Positions 47,139-59,309 of a DNA stretch of 64,000 nt are shown here, piece after piece (position 1 is the first letter of the stretch; each line of letters opens with the position of its first letter). A program made the position numbers and the translations under genes. Source of the DNA: Durusdinium trenchii (Eukaryota > Sar > Dinophyceae > Suessiales > Symbiodiniaceae); assembly GCA_963970005.1 (NCBI GenBank), contig CAXAMN010002969.1:236613-300612 (forward strand). The letters are read 5' to 3'. The notes below the pieces were generated by a model that did no database searches, was not told where the DNA came from, and saw only the letters and a list, made by a program, of their open reading frames with translations.

Positions 47139-47229
47139 TACCTGGACCATCCAAGGGGTGCCCGGAAGCCTATATAGGTATACGTGTGGGGTAGTCCAGC
47201 CAGGACACCCCGACAGGATGGTCCTGGTA
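47139..47229. repeat. hairpin element, family C
   Basis: GGACCATCCAAGGGGTGCCC at the left pairs imperfectly with GGACACCCCGACAGGATGGT at the right. It shares the CAAGGGGTG arm with the hairpin at 33884-33947. Confidence 0.5.
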
Positions 47230-50200
47230 TTATTTGTGTTACTATGATCCAACGTAATGTCCAGAAGGAACCAACATGACAAACAAGAACAATTATAGTC
47301 AACAATAGTTATAGACGTATACCTCAACTTAAAGGCTGTTTGCAGTGATGATACCAAAGGTGGGATATGGTGGGATTATGTTAACCGTCTTGTGACATGA
47401 TCTTCGGCAATTTGTATTTATCTTCTGCAGGTCCATATATTTTTGAGAAGGGACTGTTGTGGGTTGCAGAAATTAGGGTTCTGAATATTAATCTAGATGA
47501 ATCCTCTTACATAAGTTGATGCAGGGCAAGGTTAAAAACACAAATTTCAGTAAGTCAACAGTCCTTTGTGATCGTTGTGTTCGTCCAGCGGGCGAAGTGG
47601 CGAAGCGGGCGCCCGTTTCTCACAGCGTGCTGCGAGTTTCGCTCTTTTCCGTGCTGCGAGAAATAGGACCGCTTGAATCTCATCGAGAAGTCGGAGTTAC
47701 TACGCTTCTGCCCCACCAGGCCCGGTTCCGCCGCCCTCGGTTCCGCAGCCGATTCCGCCGACAAACAAGCGGCGATGTGTTGAGCCTCCCACCTGCTAAA
47801 GCGGCGGATGTGACATGGTGGATGTGACATGGTCCCGAGTCCGGACAGACATGGGGAAGATGTGTTTGGTTGGTTCCCGGTTGTAACTGCATGGACATGG
47901 TGCCGAATCTTAGGAACCCGCAAATTGGGCATGGAAAACATTGAAAAGCATGGCTTTCTCCACACAACATGGGGGCAATAGAACACCCCTTGAAAAAACC
48001 AACAATGGGGGCAATAGATGGCAAGGCCCCACCAAGCTCGAAAACGAGATTTAGAAGAATCATGGAAAGGGTGACTGGCGACAAGAACTCCCAAATAGCA
48101 TCTAGGTCCAGATCCTGAGAAAGTTTTTGGAACGAAAGGGCGGCCGGATGGTTCTGGACTCTCTGAGTGCATCTTAAGTCAGCTTGGAAAAACACAAATG
48201 GTGCAATGTTGGGACGTGGGACCTCATTTAGATTTTCCTGATCCACATACCCTTTGAGATCCTTTGAACAGGTGATTGGATACAGATACACTTTGACGGT
48301 TTGGTGTTCATGTACCTAGGCCAGCTCTGTGGATCCCCCAAGTTCACAACGAACTTCGGGAACCCAAAGACGAAGACGAACGCACGCTTTCGGGGCCCCT
48401 GAGCCCATGGTGTTCGGGTGATCGGGTGGGCGGGTGCGCACTCGTTCGGCCAGGCCGGCGGGGGCAGAAGAACCCTATTTCTTCCGGCTGGTGAAGCTGC
48501 AAGGCACTGGGAGGATGGGAGAACAGCGCCGCGAAAGCGGGCGACCTGCAAGTCTCCGTACCTCACATGCCACCTGACTTCACTTGTAGTTACGAATTCA
48601 GCCATTGTTGCAGGCACAAACGGGTGGACTCCAGGGTCTTTCTAAGACCATCGATGTGTTTGTTCCATCCAAGGATCCTTTGTAAATTGCTATCTATGGG
48701 ATTGTTTGGGTGCTGGGACATGCATAGATATTCACGTGACAGAAACAAACTGACTGGCAGGGACTGACCACGGAGCCCGCCTCGCAGCGGTCCGGTCAGG
48801 TGAAAGATTCCCAGGCGTCCCGCAGAACCGTATAGCCACGCAACCCACTGAGGTGCACTACTGGTCGTTTTTGGAGATGTTTGGACCACCTCCTAATCAA
48901 CGGTTCCAGGGCGAAACCAGGCCGTTCGTCCGTTCGTCCTTAGTTTACTCTATAGATCTGGAGATTTCAATCGCAAAAGCAGGCCTGGGTGCCACGCTCT
49001 TCATGAGATCGCCGGGTACCTCCAGGATTGGAGAGACATCGCCAGCCAGTTTGGCCTGACTGGGATAGCCAATCTTCAAAGCGATGTTTGAGATGTTATG
49101 ACTCACCTTGCTGGCAGGTCGCTTAACATTCAACTAACTTTCATCCAATTCACTGTAGACCCCCTAAAAAAATTGGTCTACATTCAGATCATGTGGTTTC
49201 TGCGTTTCGTTGAGGATTTTACACCTCCGTGCTTCACCGCCTGAAGCCGACCAGCCTGAGCCACCTCTCGGTTACGCCTCCTCTCGATCGGTGCAGGCAC
49301 GGAGAAGGCGCCTTTCTTGTCTCTCGCCTGGCAGGGTGTTTGGCTTCTGGAGGCCTGTTGCGGGTGCATGGCTGGTGCAGGGGATTTGTTGTTTGACATC
49401 CGCGTGCTTGTGGACATGGCATGGCATCCTCCGAGGGCGCATGGGCCGCTGGGGAGCTCTTGGTGGAGATCCTTTTGGAGCCTTCATCAAGTGCTTGCTT
49501 CCTTCATCCATGAACAACCGCCTGTCTCGATTTCAGCCTCGAAGTCCATGTCCACCAAGCGAAAAAGAAGCCGGATCACGACGAGTCACGAGCGGCTTCG
49601 ACGTGCGCATCACCTGTGCGTCGTGACGCTCGGCAGAACGAGTCGCACAGCTTCTATGCGATGGAGCCCAACCTCCAGGAGACTCGTTCGCCACGCGTGG
49701 CTGGCGAACGCCGTTCGCCACACGTTCTGCTGGGATGGAGGCGAAGTCAGTGGCGCCCGGTCGGAGATGGGTCGGTCATCCGGTTTTTTTTGGGGGGTCG
49801 GTGAGGTTGTCGGTGAGGGAAGTAACCCGGGAAGCCGTCTCGGTGGTCAACGTGACTTCACACTCTGCTTGACCAGTGTCAATGATTTGTGTCGCAAGCA
49901 CAGCACCTGAATCAGACATTGGTGATCTATAAGAGGTTCGCACCTGGTCACGGAAGGTAGCCCTCAGGGAGATACCTTGAGTTTTTGTTTGCAAAGCAGC
50001 AAGTGTTGGGCCCCTCCTTCAATATCGGATTCAATTCATGTCAATTCCCTCCCCCCAAACATCAGTTTCCAAGCCCTATCCCATACTTGAATTGATTCAA
50101 TGAACATTCCGGATCAGAGCTTTTGGGTTTGGATCACCGTCGCGGCACGGTGTTCTTTCTCGCTTGGCCGACCACATGCGCTACTTGGTACTTGTTTCTC

Positions 50201-51868
50201 ACAGGACGGGCATGCAGTCTTCAGGGCCTCTGATTCTTTGCTCTCTTCCAGGCTTTCGCCGTGGCGCCACATTCGGCGCACCGCCACGTTCGGCGCCGTG
50301 ACAGTGACAATCTTAGGATCACTGTTACATACTTTTGCTACATGATGTATGATTTGAACGGCGTGGTGTTGGACCCCCAACACTACGCTGTTCAAACTCG
50401 TTTGTTTCACATCCGACTCAGCGAAAAGAACATTCAGTGTTGGCTGATGCTGCACCTACTTGTTGATGAACGGATTCCCCCAAGAACACGCCTTTGCTCA
50501 AACCACCCAATGGAATCTCTACAATTCTTGGTGAAACCAACAGGTGTTGTTCTTCCATGTTTTTCTTTTGGGAGGTGTGTTTTACTTTGTTCCGTGACAA
50601 ATGAGGGCAACACATGTGGGAAATACTCAGAAGGACACAGATACCACCATTCATGACTGGATCAATCCACTTATCCATGGGAACATCCCTAACTGCACTA
50701 ACGACCCAGCAAATTGGAGGGTCTTGACTCCTGACCCAGCAATCATCGGATTCTGGATCGACCTGAACTAAACCCTCACTTTTGGTCCATGATGCTTAGG
50801 GATACAAATTGTTGCAAGCCTTTTGGTCTCTCATGTTTTGTCCATTCACTCAGAAGACCAGACCAGCAGACGACTCTAGACGACACAAACGAAAAACATA
50901 GAATCACTTGTTCTAAAGCCTGACCACGTGACTTACCACCTGCTGGCGTGCCCCAACCTCCTCGGCGTGCTCCAACGCTTGGAGTCCGACACAGTGGACG
51001 CTGGATGGCGCGTCGGTGACGCTGGGAGTCCGATTCCTCATGGACGGGACCTGTAGGGCCCGGCACTGGGCCCGGTATACGGGGAGTGTGGTGTGGGGAG
51101 CGTATTTGGGGGGGGGGGCGGGCAAGCCTGCGTGGCTTTCGGGCCGGGTGTTTCATCGACATTGCAAGTTTTGATGAGTGTTGTATCAATTTGTGTTTGG
51201 AGAGCTGCCAGGTGTGGTCGAGAGTGGTCCAAACATTCGACCTCCGACCAGCCAGCGAAGATGGGGCAAGGCGCTCCTTTTTTGGGGGCGCTCCTTTTGC
51301 GATGTGGGTGTTCAGAGACGGGTGTGATGTCGAATGAAGATTCATGAAAGGCCTGGTCATTTCGACATGTATTTTTCATATACGATCCAGGGTTTTTGGA
51401 CGTCTTTTGAGAGTCTCAAGCTAGTCTACTTGATTTCTCGGCCTGACCGACTGACGACGCCCTGTTGCGCCACGGTCGCGACCGAGTGTCTTGGGGTACT
51501 TGGAACCCCAAAGAACCACAAAGAAATGGATGTTTCCCTAAGCAGCCATTTCCTATGTAAAGGATTCAATTGCCATAATATTGGACAAAACCAATGGTTT
51601 CTGGTAGTTTGGGGCTCCAGGTACACAGAAATTGCCCTATGGATCCACTGACACCCTCCTTTTGGAGGTGATTGGTTATTAGGGACACTTTTATGTAGGT
51701 GCCAGGAGGGTTGAGTCGTGCCGAACCTGAGAATGTGGCAGTGGATCTGGGATGAGTGAAAGAGATACCAGGCCTCCCACGGAATCACAGATGACTCCAA
51801 TGACCGTTGGCACCTGCGAACGGGAGCGACCGAAGTGCCAGGTCGTTTTGGTGGTCAAGAAACTGAAT

Positions 51869-51905
51869 CCCAGACACTCCATGCCTGTCCCAACATGGAC
51901 CCCTA
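51869..51905. mobile_element. foldback family B, left-arm fragment
   Basis: CCCAGACACTCCATGCCTGT followed by CCCAACATGGACCCCTAG. Only the first half of the family is visible. Confidence 0.45.
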
Positions 51906-52299
51906 GCTACCCTAGCGGCCCTAGCATCCCAACGGATCAGATATGCCAGTTCGGGTCGCGGTTTGGGGATGGAACCATCCATGGGAACTGGAAGACTGGT
52001 CAAATCCGTTGGACCATCCATGTACCTGACACCCGATCTAGGACCACGACGAAACAGATTCGCCATCCTTCGCCACACCTGCGGTGTCGACACTTGCCTC
52101 ACCTGGATTATCATGCGGAAAGCCCGGGCCGGTGTCCAATTAGAGCTCCTTAGAGGTTAAGGGGATTTAAGGGGTATCCGGTATCCATTAACCGTTAACC
52201 CTGGCACAGCGCCCAGTCCAGAGGCGCCGGGTTCGGTCGGTGATTTGGGGACCGGAAAGAGATCTCCAGGAGACTGACAGGAACATCCAGACCGAGACA

Positions 52300-52375
52300 G
52301 AGCATCCATGGGACTGGCCTATTGACCTTCATTGGGGTGGTCAATGTAGGTATATATTTCCATATAATGGATGGT
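52300..52375. mobile_element. foldback family B, degenerate
   Basis: GCATCCATGGGACTGGCCTA, TTGACC, GGGGTGGTCAATGTAGG and TATATATTTCCATATAATGG keep the order of family-B motifs, but the outer arms have diverged. Confidence 0.4.
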
Positions 52376-53639
52376 CTTGGAGAGCACGTGCGCCACGCGC
52401 GTGGCCTCCCGCGCGTGTGGTGCGGCCGCGCGACTTGGTCGGTTGAGGTGTGCCACTGAAGCAGCTGAAGTTCCACCAAGACCGGCAGGCGCCGGGGCGT
52501 CAGCAGTCGACTCCACGCGCGACTCGCGGGGTCGGAGGGCTTGGGTAAGTTGGACCTGGACCAGCATCGCACCACTTCCATTGATCCACCTATTATCCAA
52601 CTGTTGGAAGAATGGAACCCTGAAAGACTGAGACCTTCTGACTGAAGCGTTCCTAACTCCTGTGTTTTTTTGAAGCCTAACAGGTGGTTTCTGGAAACCT
52701 GTTGACCAGGAAACACCCCAGGTAATACTATCAGACCCTGAACGACTGAATCGAGCTAACATCCATGGCTCGGGGGCCTCCCTATTCTACACCTTACACA
52801 TCAATCCATATACATCGCATACGGGCGTGTGTTCAAATAGGGAGACCGACACTGGTCGGCGGACACCGACCCCCTCGGTTCGGTTCGGGAAACAGACCAG
52901 TCTAGCCAGCGAGGGGCGAGATGGAGATCTCCCGGCCCTCATTGTTTCGGAGAGCAGCACTTTTTTTCCGCAAAGACACGCTAAGTGACTTTGAGCAAGT
53001 CCTGGACTCTGTTTGGTGGTCGCCAGCATCACAGCTTGACCGCAGCTGATTGGGTACAAGGAGTGCTTGCGCTCCGTTGATTGCTTTGAACAAGCATGCC
53101 TGTCGCGCGTGCGACCATCAAAATCAATAAAGATGATATGTTTCTGACGGTGCGGGCTACTTGGATTCACTGCAAAGCTCTAAGGTTCCTTCTCATTTTT
53201 GGACGTGTTAGATCATAACCATCTTTCAGAGTCAAGGGCCCCGTCAGTCTGGGCCGACTATAATTAGTTAACTTGACTTCAATGATCTTCAAAGCAACAA
53301 TCCAAGAAAGACAGCACATGTTATTGTATGTTTTTCTTGTGAATGATGTCCTATTTGCAAAAAGAGTCTTGCGAACCAAGGATGCTTCCTTCATCAAAGC
53401 ACAGCAACATGTGGCCGCATTGGTGGCGTCAAACCAATGCATCTTAAGCCGCATCTCAATCTCGTGATCCACATGTCAGGATAGCTAAGCATAAGTTGAT
53501 ATCCCTCCTAGGGCGCCATCTCAGTATGGTTGATCCACTTGTGCAGTTTTAAAGGATGTGTATACCCGACACTTCTATGCTTACTTTGCCTGAGTGCATG
53601 CGCATACTCCCGGTTAACTGTACCAGGCCACTTGAAGAC

Positions 53640-54563
53640 CGTAATGCAGCAGACTTTGTTATTCTTTGCTGCTGCACGATATGGAGAAGATGAAGAGGCG
53701 GCAAAGGTTGGTGTCATTATGTGTCATTGGCAGCGCAGACGCTGTTCTTTGACAAGAAAGCAACATGCAAAGCATTGCAGCGTCAAATTGGCTTGCGAGC
53801 GTATTTGGCATCAAGGTGTTGATGTGGTGACATATTCCACGCGTAGCCACACGTAGCCACCACGTAGCCACGTAGCTTTTCATCATTTTTCATCCATTGG
53901 CCAAGTCTCCTTGCTGAAAGCACAGTGAAGTTGCAGAGGCCCTGGAGCTTTGTGACACTCTCCTTCGGGCTGGAGTCCCGCTGAATCACCTCGATGCTCT
54001 TGGGCTGACATAAGGTCCAGAAAAGAGAGAGAGAGAGAGAGAGAGAGACGGAGATGTGCTACGTATACCCTCCCTCCCTCCAACAATCATGAACAATCAT
54101 GGAAGTGGAACATGGCACTGGAAAGACCCTTTTCCTCTACAAACAGGAATCGGTTGTCCACTTCCATTTTAGTTGGAGGGAGGGTAGAGAAAGAGAGAGA
54201 GAGAGAGCGAGTGGGATTGTTGCAGCTACTATTGCGATATGCTTTGTACTTTCTGCCGCATGCCTTGGACATATTGAGGACAATCGCCAGACCGCACTGT
54301 TCTATGCGGCTCGCCAAGGGCACGTCAACACGTGCAACTTTCTTGTATACAGCAAAGCCAACGTAGACACACTTGACAAGTTCGGCGAGACAGCGTGGCT
54401 TGGTGCAAGGGTTCAAACAGTGGCAGCACTTTTCCTATTCCATTGCCTTAGACTTGCTTCAGATATTTATTGGTTTGCTTGAGGCTTTTTTATGCCGTAA
54501 AGCGTTCCAGAATCACAGCTGTGGAGATGCTGCTCGACCACGGAGCCGACTTCGAGGCTTGTT
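53640..54563 (+). CDS. ankyrin-repeat exons
   Basis: Exons: about 53640-53706 (QQTLLFFAAARYGEDEEAA, then a GTTGG donor), 53937 to about 54012 (ALELCDTLLRAGVPLNHLDA), 54279-54394 and 54511 to about 54563. The last two join in phase 2 (GC|A, Ala), giving DNRQTALFYAARQGHVNTC, then DKFGETAITAVEMLLDHGAD. These are ankyrin repeats: the TALFYAARQGH helix start and the ADVN-like turn are clear. The role is probably protein binding. A GA microsatellite sits in the intron at 54022-54049. The first exon of the gene is not seen, and the end of the second exon is uncertain because a TAA follows closely. Confidence 0.65.
54022..54049. repeat. GA microsatellite in a probable intron
   Basis: About 14 GA units between two ankyrin-coding exons; a second, shorter GA tract lies at 54187-54211 in the same intron. 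Confidence 0.85.
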
Positions 54564-54942
54564 CGACGACGCACTGTTTTTGGTAGCGGCGGCTGACACA
54601 ACTTTGTTCACTTCGAAGAAGCGATGCAGGGGTCGTCGTACTGGGAACATGCAGGCTAGTGCAGGTTTTGGTTGGTGCTGTTTGTGCATGACTGTGAAGT
54701 ACAGCAGACTGTGTGGCTTCAAGAGTTGGTGTGTTTTTCGCGTTGTCGATTCATAGCTCGACTCGTGGGTTGAGCCGCCGTATTGTGGGGCGGCGGACCC
54801 ATCCGGGCAGGTCGTCAACCACAAGAAACAGAGCGTGATGACCACGGCCTCGGACGAGCTGTGCGCCGTATTCCAGGAGGCCGGTGGAGCCGCGGAACCG
54901 CGGAACGGGCCGTCGCGGTCGGAACCCCTGCCCATACACTAT

Positions 54943-55036
54943 CATACACTCCATGGGACTGGAAGATATGCCTACATTGACCCCCTGACACCACCCCAAT
55001 TGATCGGCATGATATTCCATACATGGAGCGTATGGG
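54943..55036. mobile_element. foldback family B, full element in a probable intron
   Basis: CATACACTCCATGGGACTGG at the left and CCATACATGGAGCGTATGGG at the right, with CCTACATTGACCCCCTGACA and CCACCCCAATTGATCGGC inside. It lies between the ankyrin exons and the downstream GNAT exons. Confidence 0.65.
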
Positions 55037-55854
55037 TCGAAAGATGCCCTGTGGTTCCCTGTTCCGTGAAAGATCGGTACGAGGCCGTTCGTGAAGGTCC
55101 GAGTGCAGCTCCAAACCGCCCGACGGGGCAGACACGAACGTCGGACCCCGGAGGTCCCAGGTCTCGTGAAGAACCGTCAAGGCGGTACAATGCGCCCTGG
55201 TCACCCTGGTGCCCTTCGGTCATGGACTCACGGACCACGCGCCATGCACAGTTTGTGCACAAATCCTCAAGTGACTCATTACGTGCACGAAGTGATGGAA
55301 GCAGAGCGTAGCATGCGCTTTGTCTCATGAGTTGGGTGCCCTTTGTCTGACTTGATCCCTTCTGTCGCCCGAACCCACCGGATGAGACGCCGTAGACATT
55401 GCTAAGCAACGGTCGAAAAGGATGGCCAGGACGAAGCCGAAGTACAAGGTACATCAACCCAGTTCAGCAAAAGCCATGCATAGCAGCTATAGTGCAAGAG
55501 CTTGTGCTCGCTATGATTCTTTGCTTGCAAATGCCTGTTTCCAGGCCCGGAAAAAGAGGCGACTGGAAGTGACCGAAGGCCACAACAATCGTAGAGCAGG
55601 GTTGCCCTGGTTTGTCGCTTGCGTGTATTACATACAACGCCGGGTCGTGAGAGTTGTTCGACTTCATTTGTTTGTTGGTTCCTTTTCCATGTTTGACAAT
55701 TTAGCATTCAATCCTCTCAGTGCAACAATATGATGGATTGAACATACATGAATTTGCCCCGTTGTTGTTGCAATTGCCAGACAAATACCTTCGTGATTCT
55801 CGCCTCGGTGTTCGAAACGCGACACTGTCTGACTGCCAACCGTCTTGCAGCAGT

Positions 55855-56645
55855 TCACGACGTCGCCAGGTCCCGAACCACGCAGCAAGCGCCCACGAAG
55901 TGCGCTTGAGCAACTGGAAGCATGGGCCGATGAGTGGCCCATGCGTCACCCGAAGATCGAGACCGCGGACTTCAAGCCCAAGGACGGTGGACGACATGTT
56001 TTGCGGAGGTGAAACACGACCGCCATCTGGGACTGCCAGTCCGGACTGCCGCCGACAGGCCCCAGACAGCACCACCCCTGGCCGTTTTGAAGGCAGTCCT
56101 GGACTGGCAGTCCCATTCGTCGTGGTCCGGGGATGTGATTCGTGGCGGACATATCGCCGGAACGGTCGTGTCCTCTCGGCGCAAGCACGGTGCTTGCGAG
56201 AGTTGCATGTTGTTTGACTTGTAGAGACTTTGCCGGGCGAGGTGCATCGTGGCGGAGTGGGGGGATCTGGCTCTCTATCAAGCTGCACACTAGAAACCCA
56301 TCCGTTGGTGTGTTTTTTGGTTGATCTTGGACCACGCACGTGGCTGTTTATGCTACCCGAATTCTGTTGCATGTTTACAATGTGGCGCAAAAGATGGCGT
56401 GAAGTTGCCTGACAAGGACTTGCTAAATTCAGAGGGCGAATACTCGGTTGTCAAAGTGTCATCGCCCACTACCGCAGCAAAACTTCGGGTTCTGGAAAAG
56501 CACTTCGTTGTGGACCATGCAAGGTGGCTTCGGTTGCAAGTTTGTGTGTTTTGTGTGTGTGTGACGTCTACTGCTAGCCTTCCACTGCTACCTTCTACAG
56601 GTGATGCTTTGCGAAGTTGTGAAAACAAACGAGGCTGATGAAGGA
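55855..56645 (+). CDS. linker exons between ankyrin and GNAT parts
   Basis: An exon from about 55855 (after CTTGCAG) to about 56007 (GGAG|GTGAAA) reads SALEQLEAWADEWPMRHPK and DFKPKDGGRHVL. A second exon to 56539 includes EGEYSVVKVSSPTTAAKLRV and FVVDHARWLRLQ, and a third from 56602 (after CTACAG) reads VMLCEVVKTNEADEGRIL. The 56539/56602 junction is phase 0 with a short GT-AG intron of about 62 nt. Domain unknown. I place them in the same gene because of strand, order and spacing, but the joins on either side are unproved. Confidence 0.45.
56020..56115. mobile_element. foldback family B, decayed copy in a probable intron
   Basis: CCCAGACAGCACCACCCCTG then GCCGTTTTGAAGGCAGTCC and GGACTGGCAGTCCC repeat the interior of the copies at 35261 and 59032. 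Confidence 0.5.
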
Positions 56646-57100
56646 CGAATCCTGGTTTCCGAAGCTTACGCATGAGCAATGGTCCAAAGCTGTGGGCGTG
56701 ATTACCGATGCCTCAGAGCCCCCGAATGATGCAGTGGGTGGAATCAAGGCGTGGAGCGTTGCAACTTGAGTCACTCTCCAAAAGGAAATGTTCTGTTTTG
56801 CGTGCTGTTTGCGTACACTGATGATCTCCATTGTGTCACAAGTCTTTTAAATATGTATATATATACATTAAAAAAAAATCACATGTTGTCACCAGTAGAG
56901 ACGCAGCAGAGTCATCAGAGACATGGAGGTTTGGAAGAGGGAAGTGAAGTAGCTGTTTGGAGCTACTACTCGTAGTAGCCTCCTTGCTCCGTTCGTAGCG
57001 ATGAGCTTTGGTACTAGTAGCGTTCTTGTTCGTATAGTAGCGATGAGGAGCTACTAGAACCAGATTCTAAAGAGGAGTGCGGTACGTGTGTGACTTCCAG

Positions 57101-57947
57101 CAGCCAGCATCTTCCATCCGCCGCCAGACAGTGTTATCAGATGCCAATTCGCAGCATTTTACTCTGCCCGCGATCAAAACCGCGAACAAGGAGGTGGCCG
57201 GATATATCCATTGCACCTTTTCCAAGGAAAAGAAGGCCCTTAACATTTCGCACATCAAAGTTGCTCGGAGGAATCAGCTCTCCAGCCAGTTGGTAGAGAG
57301 CAGAGTGATGCATCATGACTTGTTTAATTGTTCTCTATGCCTTTTGAGTTTAGAAGCCTTCGGAGGGCTTGGCCAGAAAGTGCAAAGTTATATATAGCCT
57401 TTTCTTGGTGCATAGCTGTCGGACAGCCCTCAGGTTGATTCACAGCATACGGGCAGGGGGATCGGTGGGCTCCTCATAAAGGCAGCTGAAGACTATAGCC
57501 AGCGAGACTCGGCAGCAGAGATTGTCCAAACACAATTGCTGTGTTTTAGCTAAATGTTGGGAAGGATGATGAAGGGGATTGGGGCTTTGAAACTGCAGCT
57601 AAAATCAGTTGAAGTGCAAAAACCAGTCACAACAAGCAAAAACGTTCACAGTGGCTCAGTGCTGACCGCATGCCGTCCTCGAACAGACAGGTCATGCAAA
57701 CATCAACATCGCCTCGAACTAAGGTCTGGGTTGGAAATGTGAGACCGTAGAGCTAAGTGTGTTGGCCAGGAACCAGCGTGCCATCCGCTGCTATGAAAAA
57801 GCTGGCTTCAGTTTCAAATGTGAATCAGAGGCAAGTTGGGGACCAAAGCAGTTCTCAGCTTGTAAATGGCAAAGATTCAAGAAGGTGCACAAGCACCACT
57901 TGAAGAAGGGATCCAAGAAAGGGCCCGAGGAGTTAACCAAGCAGTGA
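57101..57947 (+). CDS. GNAT-family N-acetyltransferase exons
   Basis: Three exons: 57101-57292 (64 codons after TTCCAG), 57434 to about 57530 (after CCTCAG) and 57724-57947 (stop). The first two join in phase 0. The product reads EVAGYIHCTF, then NISHIKVARRNQ, then HTGRGIGGLLIKAAEDYS, then ELSVLARNQRAIRCYEKAGF. This is the GNAT order: the beta4 strand with motif A, the R-G-x-G acetyl-CoA loop, then the N-x-x-A-x-x-x-Y-x-x-x-GF signature. The enzyme would transfer acetyl from acetyl-CoA to an amine; the substrate is unknown. A Lys-rich tail of about 25 residues follows. It probably forms the C-terminal part of the gene that begins with ankyrin repeats; a separate gene is possible. Confidence 0.7.
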
Positions 57948-58753
57948 TGCAATCTTGAACGCAGTTTCACCCGGTTGCCGTCTGGAGCTTGACAGCATTC
58001 CTGGTACAGGTACACTATAATATCAGTTCAGTGAATTGAAGATGATTTCGTCAACCTCCAAGCATGTTTTGTACCTTGTTTGTGCGAAAGCAAGTTTGAT
58101 TACAACCCAAGACCATGGTTTCCAGTTGCTTGAACCGGTAAGCGAAGACCAAGGCAAGTGTCAAGCAGACAACTATGCAGCTGGAACGGGATGCAAGTTG
58201 AGTAGCAGACAGAGCTAAAGCCTGAAGATTGAAAGGTGGAGAAGACAAAGCATTCTTTCGCTCTCGTTCGCGTGTTTGTGGCTGCTTTGATCCACAAGTG
58301 TACGACGTGCTCGCTAGACCATGTTAGATCCATTCGTTGCTCTGGGACTGTTTTTCCTCAAAATCATGTGTCCAGATACTTGGTCGTTTGTATGTAGATT
58401 GTATTGACGAGGTGTTTTCACACCTGGGTCATTCTTTTTGGATATGTGTATATGTCCAGATACGTCCTGTCGTCAAACACGAGGCGTTTTCAGGCGATTG
58501 TATGGTGGTGTGGGATCACATGGACCATGACCCCCATCGACTCGTTCGGGTCACCCACAGATGCGACCCACTCGAGTAGTCGACCGCGCGTCAGGTGCTT
58601 TGTGTGGACTTGGCACCGACCTTGCTGTTGTTGCGGCGAATGGATTTGCTGCCTTTGCTCAGGTGAGAAGAAGATAGAATGTGTGGGTGTGGGTGTTTTC
58701 TTCTTTTTCAGATGTGTTTGTTTCATTTTGTTTCTTCTTTTTCGACGCGGTGT

Positions 58754-58830
58754 TTGTTGGTTGGTTGGTTGGTTGGTTTGTTGGCTTGTTGGTTCGTTCG
58801 TTCGTTCGTTCGTTTGTGTGTTTGTGTGCG
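58754..58830. repeat. TTGG/TTCG tetranucleotide repeat
   Basis: (TTGG)n changes to (TTCG)n and then to (TTTGTG)n within about 77 bases. It is flanked by GTGTGGGTGTGGGTGTTTTC at both 58682 and 58836, so the whole block lies between two direct repeats. Confidence 0.8.
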
Positions 58831-59031
58831 TTTCTGTGTGGGTGTGGGTGTTTTCTAATTTTTCTAAAGGTTTGTTTAAGAGCCCGGTTCAGTTGGAGAA
58901 GGCATCCTACTTCTGGGTTGAAATGGGTGTGTGCTACAAAACATGATTGCCATCCCCCGTTCCCTTTTTGGAGGAGACTGCGAAGACGTGACGTCACGGT
59001 GTATATCGTCGTTTTTGTTGCAAGCAAGATG

Positions 59032-59126
59032 CCCAGACGCTCCATGTATGCCATTGACCCCCCTGGCACCACCCCTGGCCGTTTTGAAGGCAGTCCGGAC
59101 TGGCAGTCTCATGAGTCGCGTCTGGG
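59032..59126. mobile_element. foldback family B, full element
   Basis: CCCAGACGCTCCATGTATGC to CTCATGAGTCGCGTCTGGG, with GGCACCACCCCTGGCCG and TTTTGAAGGCAGTCC inside. Length about 95 bp; the right arm is diverged. Confidence 0.65.
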
Positions 59127-59209
59127 ACTGGTGAACTGACCTGGACCTGGACCTGCAGGACCTTCACCAAGAGATCGATGTCGTGTGTGTTTCGATGTCC
59201 CAGTCAGTA

Positions 59210-59309
59210 CCCAGACGCTCCATGTATGGAATATCGTGCCGATCAGTTGGGCTGGTGCCAGGGGGGTCAATGGGGCGGCATATAATGGAAGTCCCATGGA
59301 GCGTTTGGG
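59210..59309. mobile_element. foldback family B, full element
   Basis: CCCAGACGCTCCATGTATGG to GTCCCATGGAGCGTTTGGG, 100 bp, with GGGGTCAATGGGGCGGCAT inside. Only 83 bp from the previous copy, with which it shares the unusual GACGCTCC arm, so the two may be related by local duplication. Confidence 0.7.

Larger units (their letters stand above)
41780..53600. other. gene-poor interval
   Basis: No supportable gene apart from a weak exon-like frame at 43167-43592. The interval holds family-A and family-B elements, a family-C hairpin, GA and CA microsatellites, and a G-run near 51110. A minus-strand frame at about 50330-50130 with a CPSCEKQ motif is too isolated to call. Confidence 0.5.

Noticed and set aside
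51105-51122. G-run as a quadruplex or regulatory signal
   Set aside because: A single homopolymer without the spaced G-tracts needed for a convincing quadruplex; may also be a sequencing artefact.
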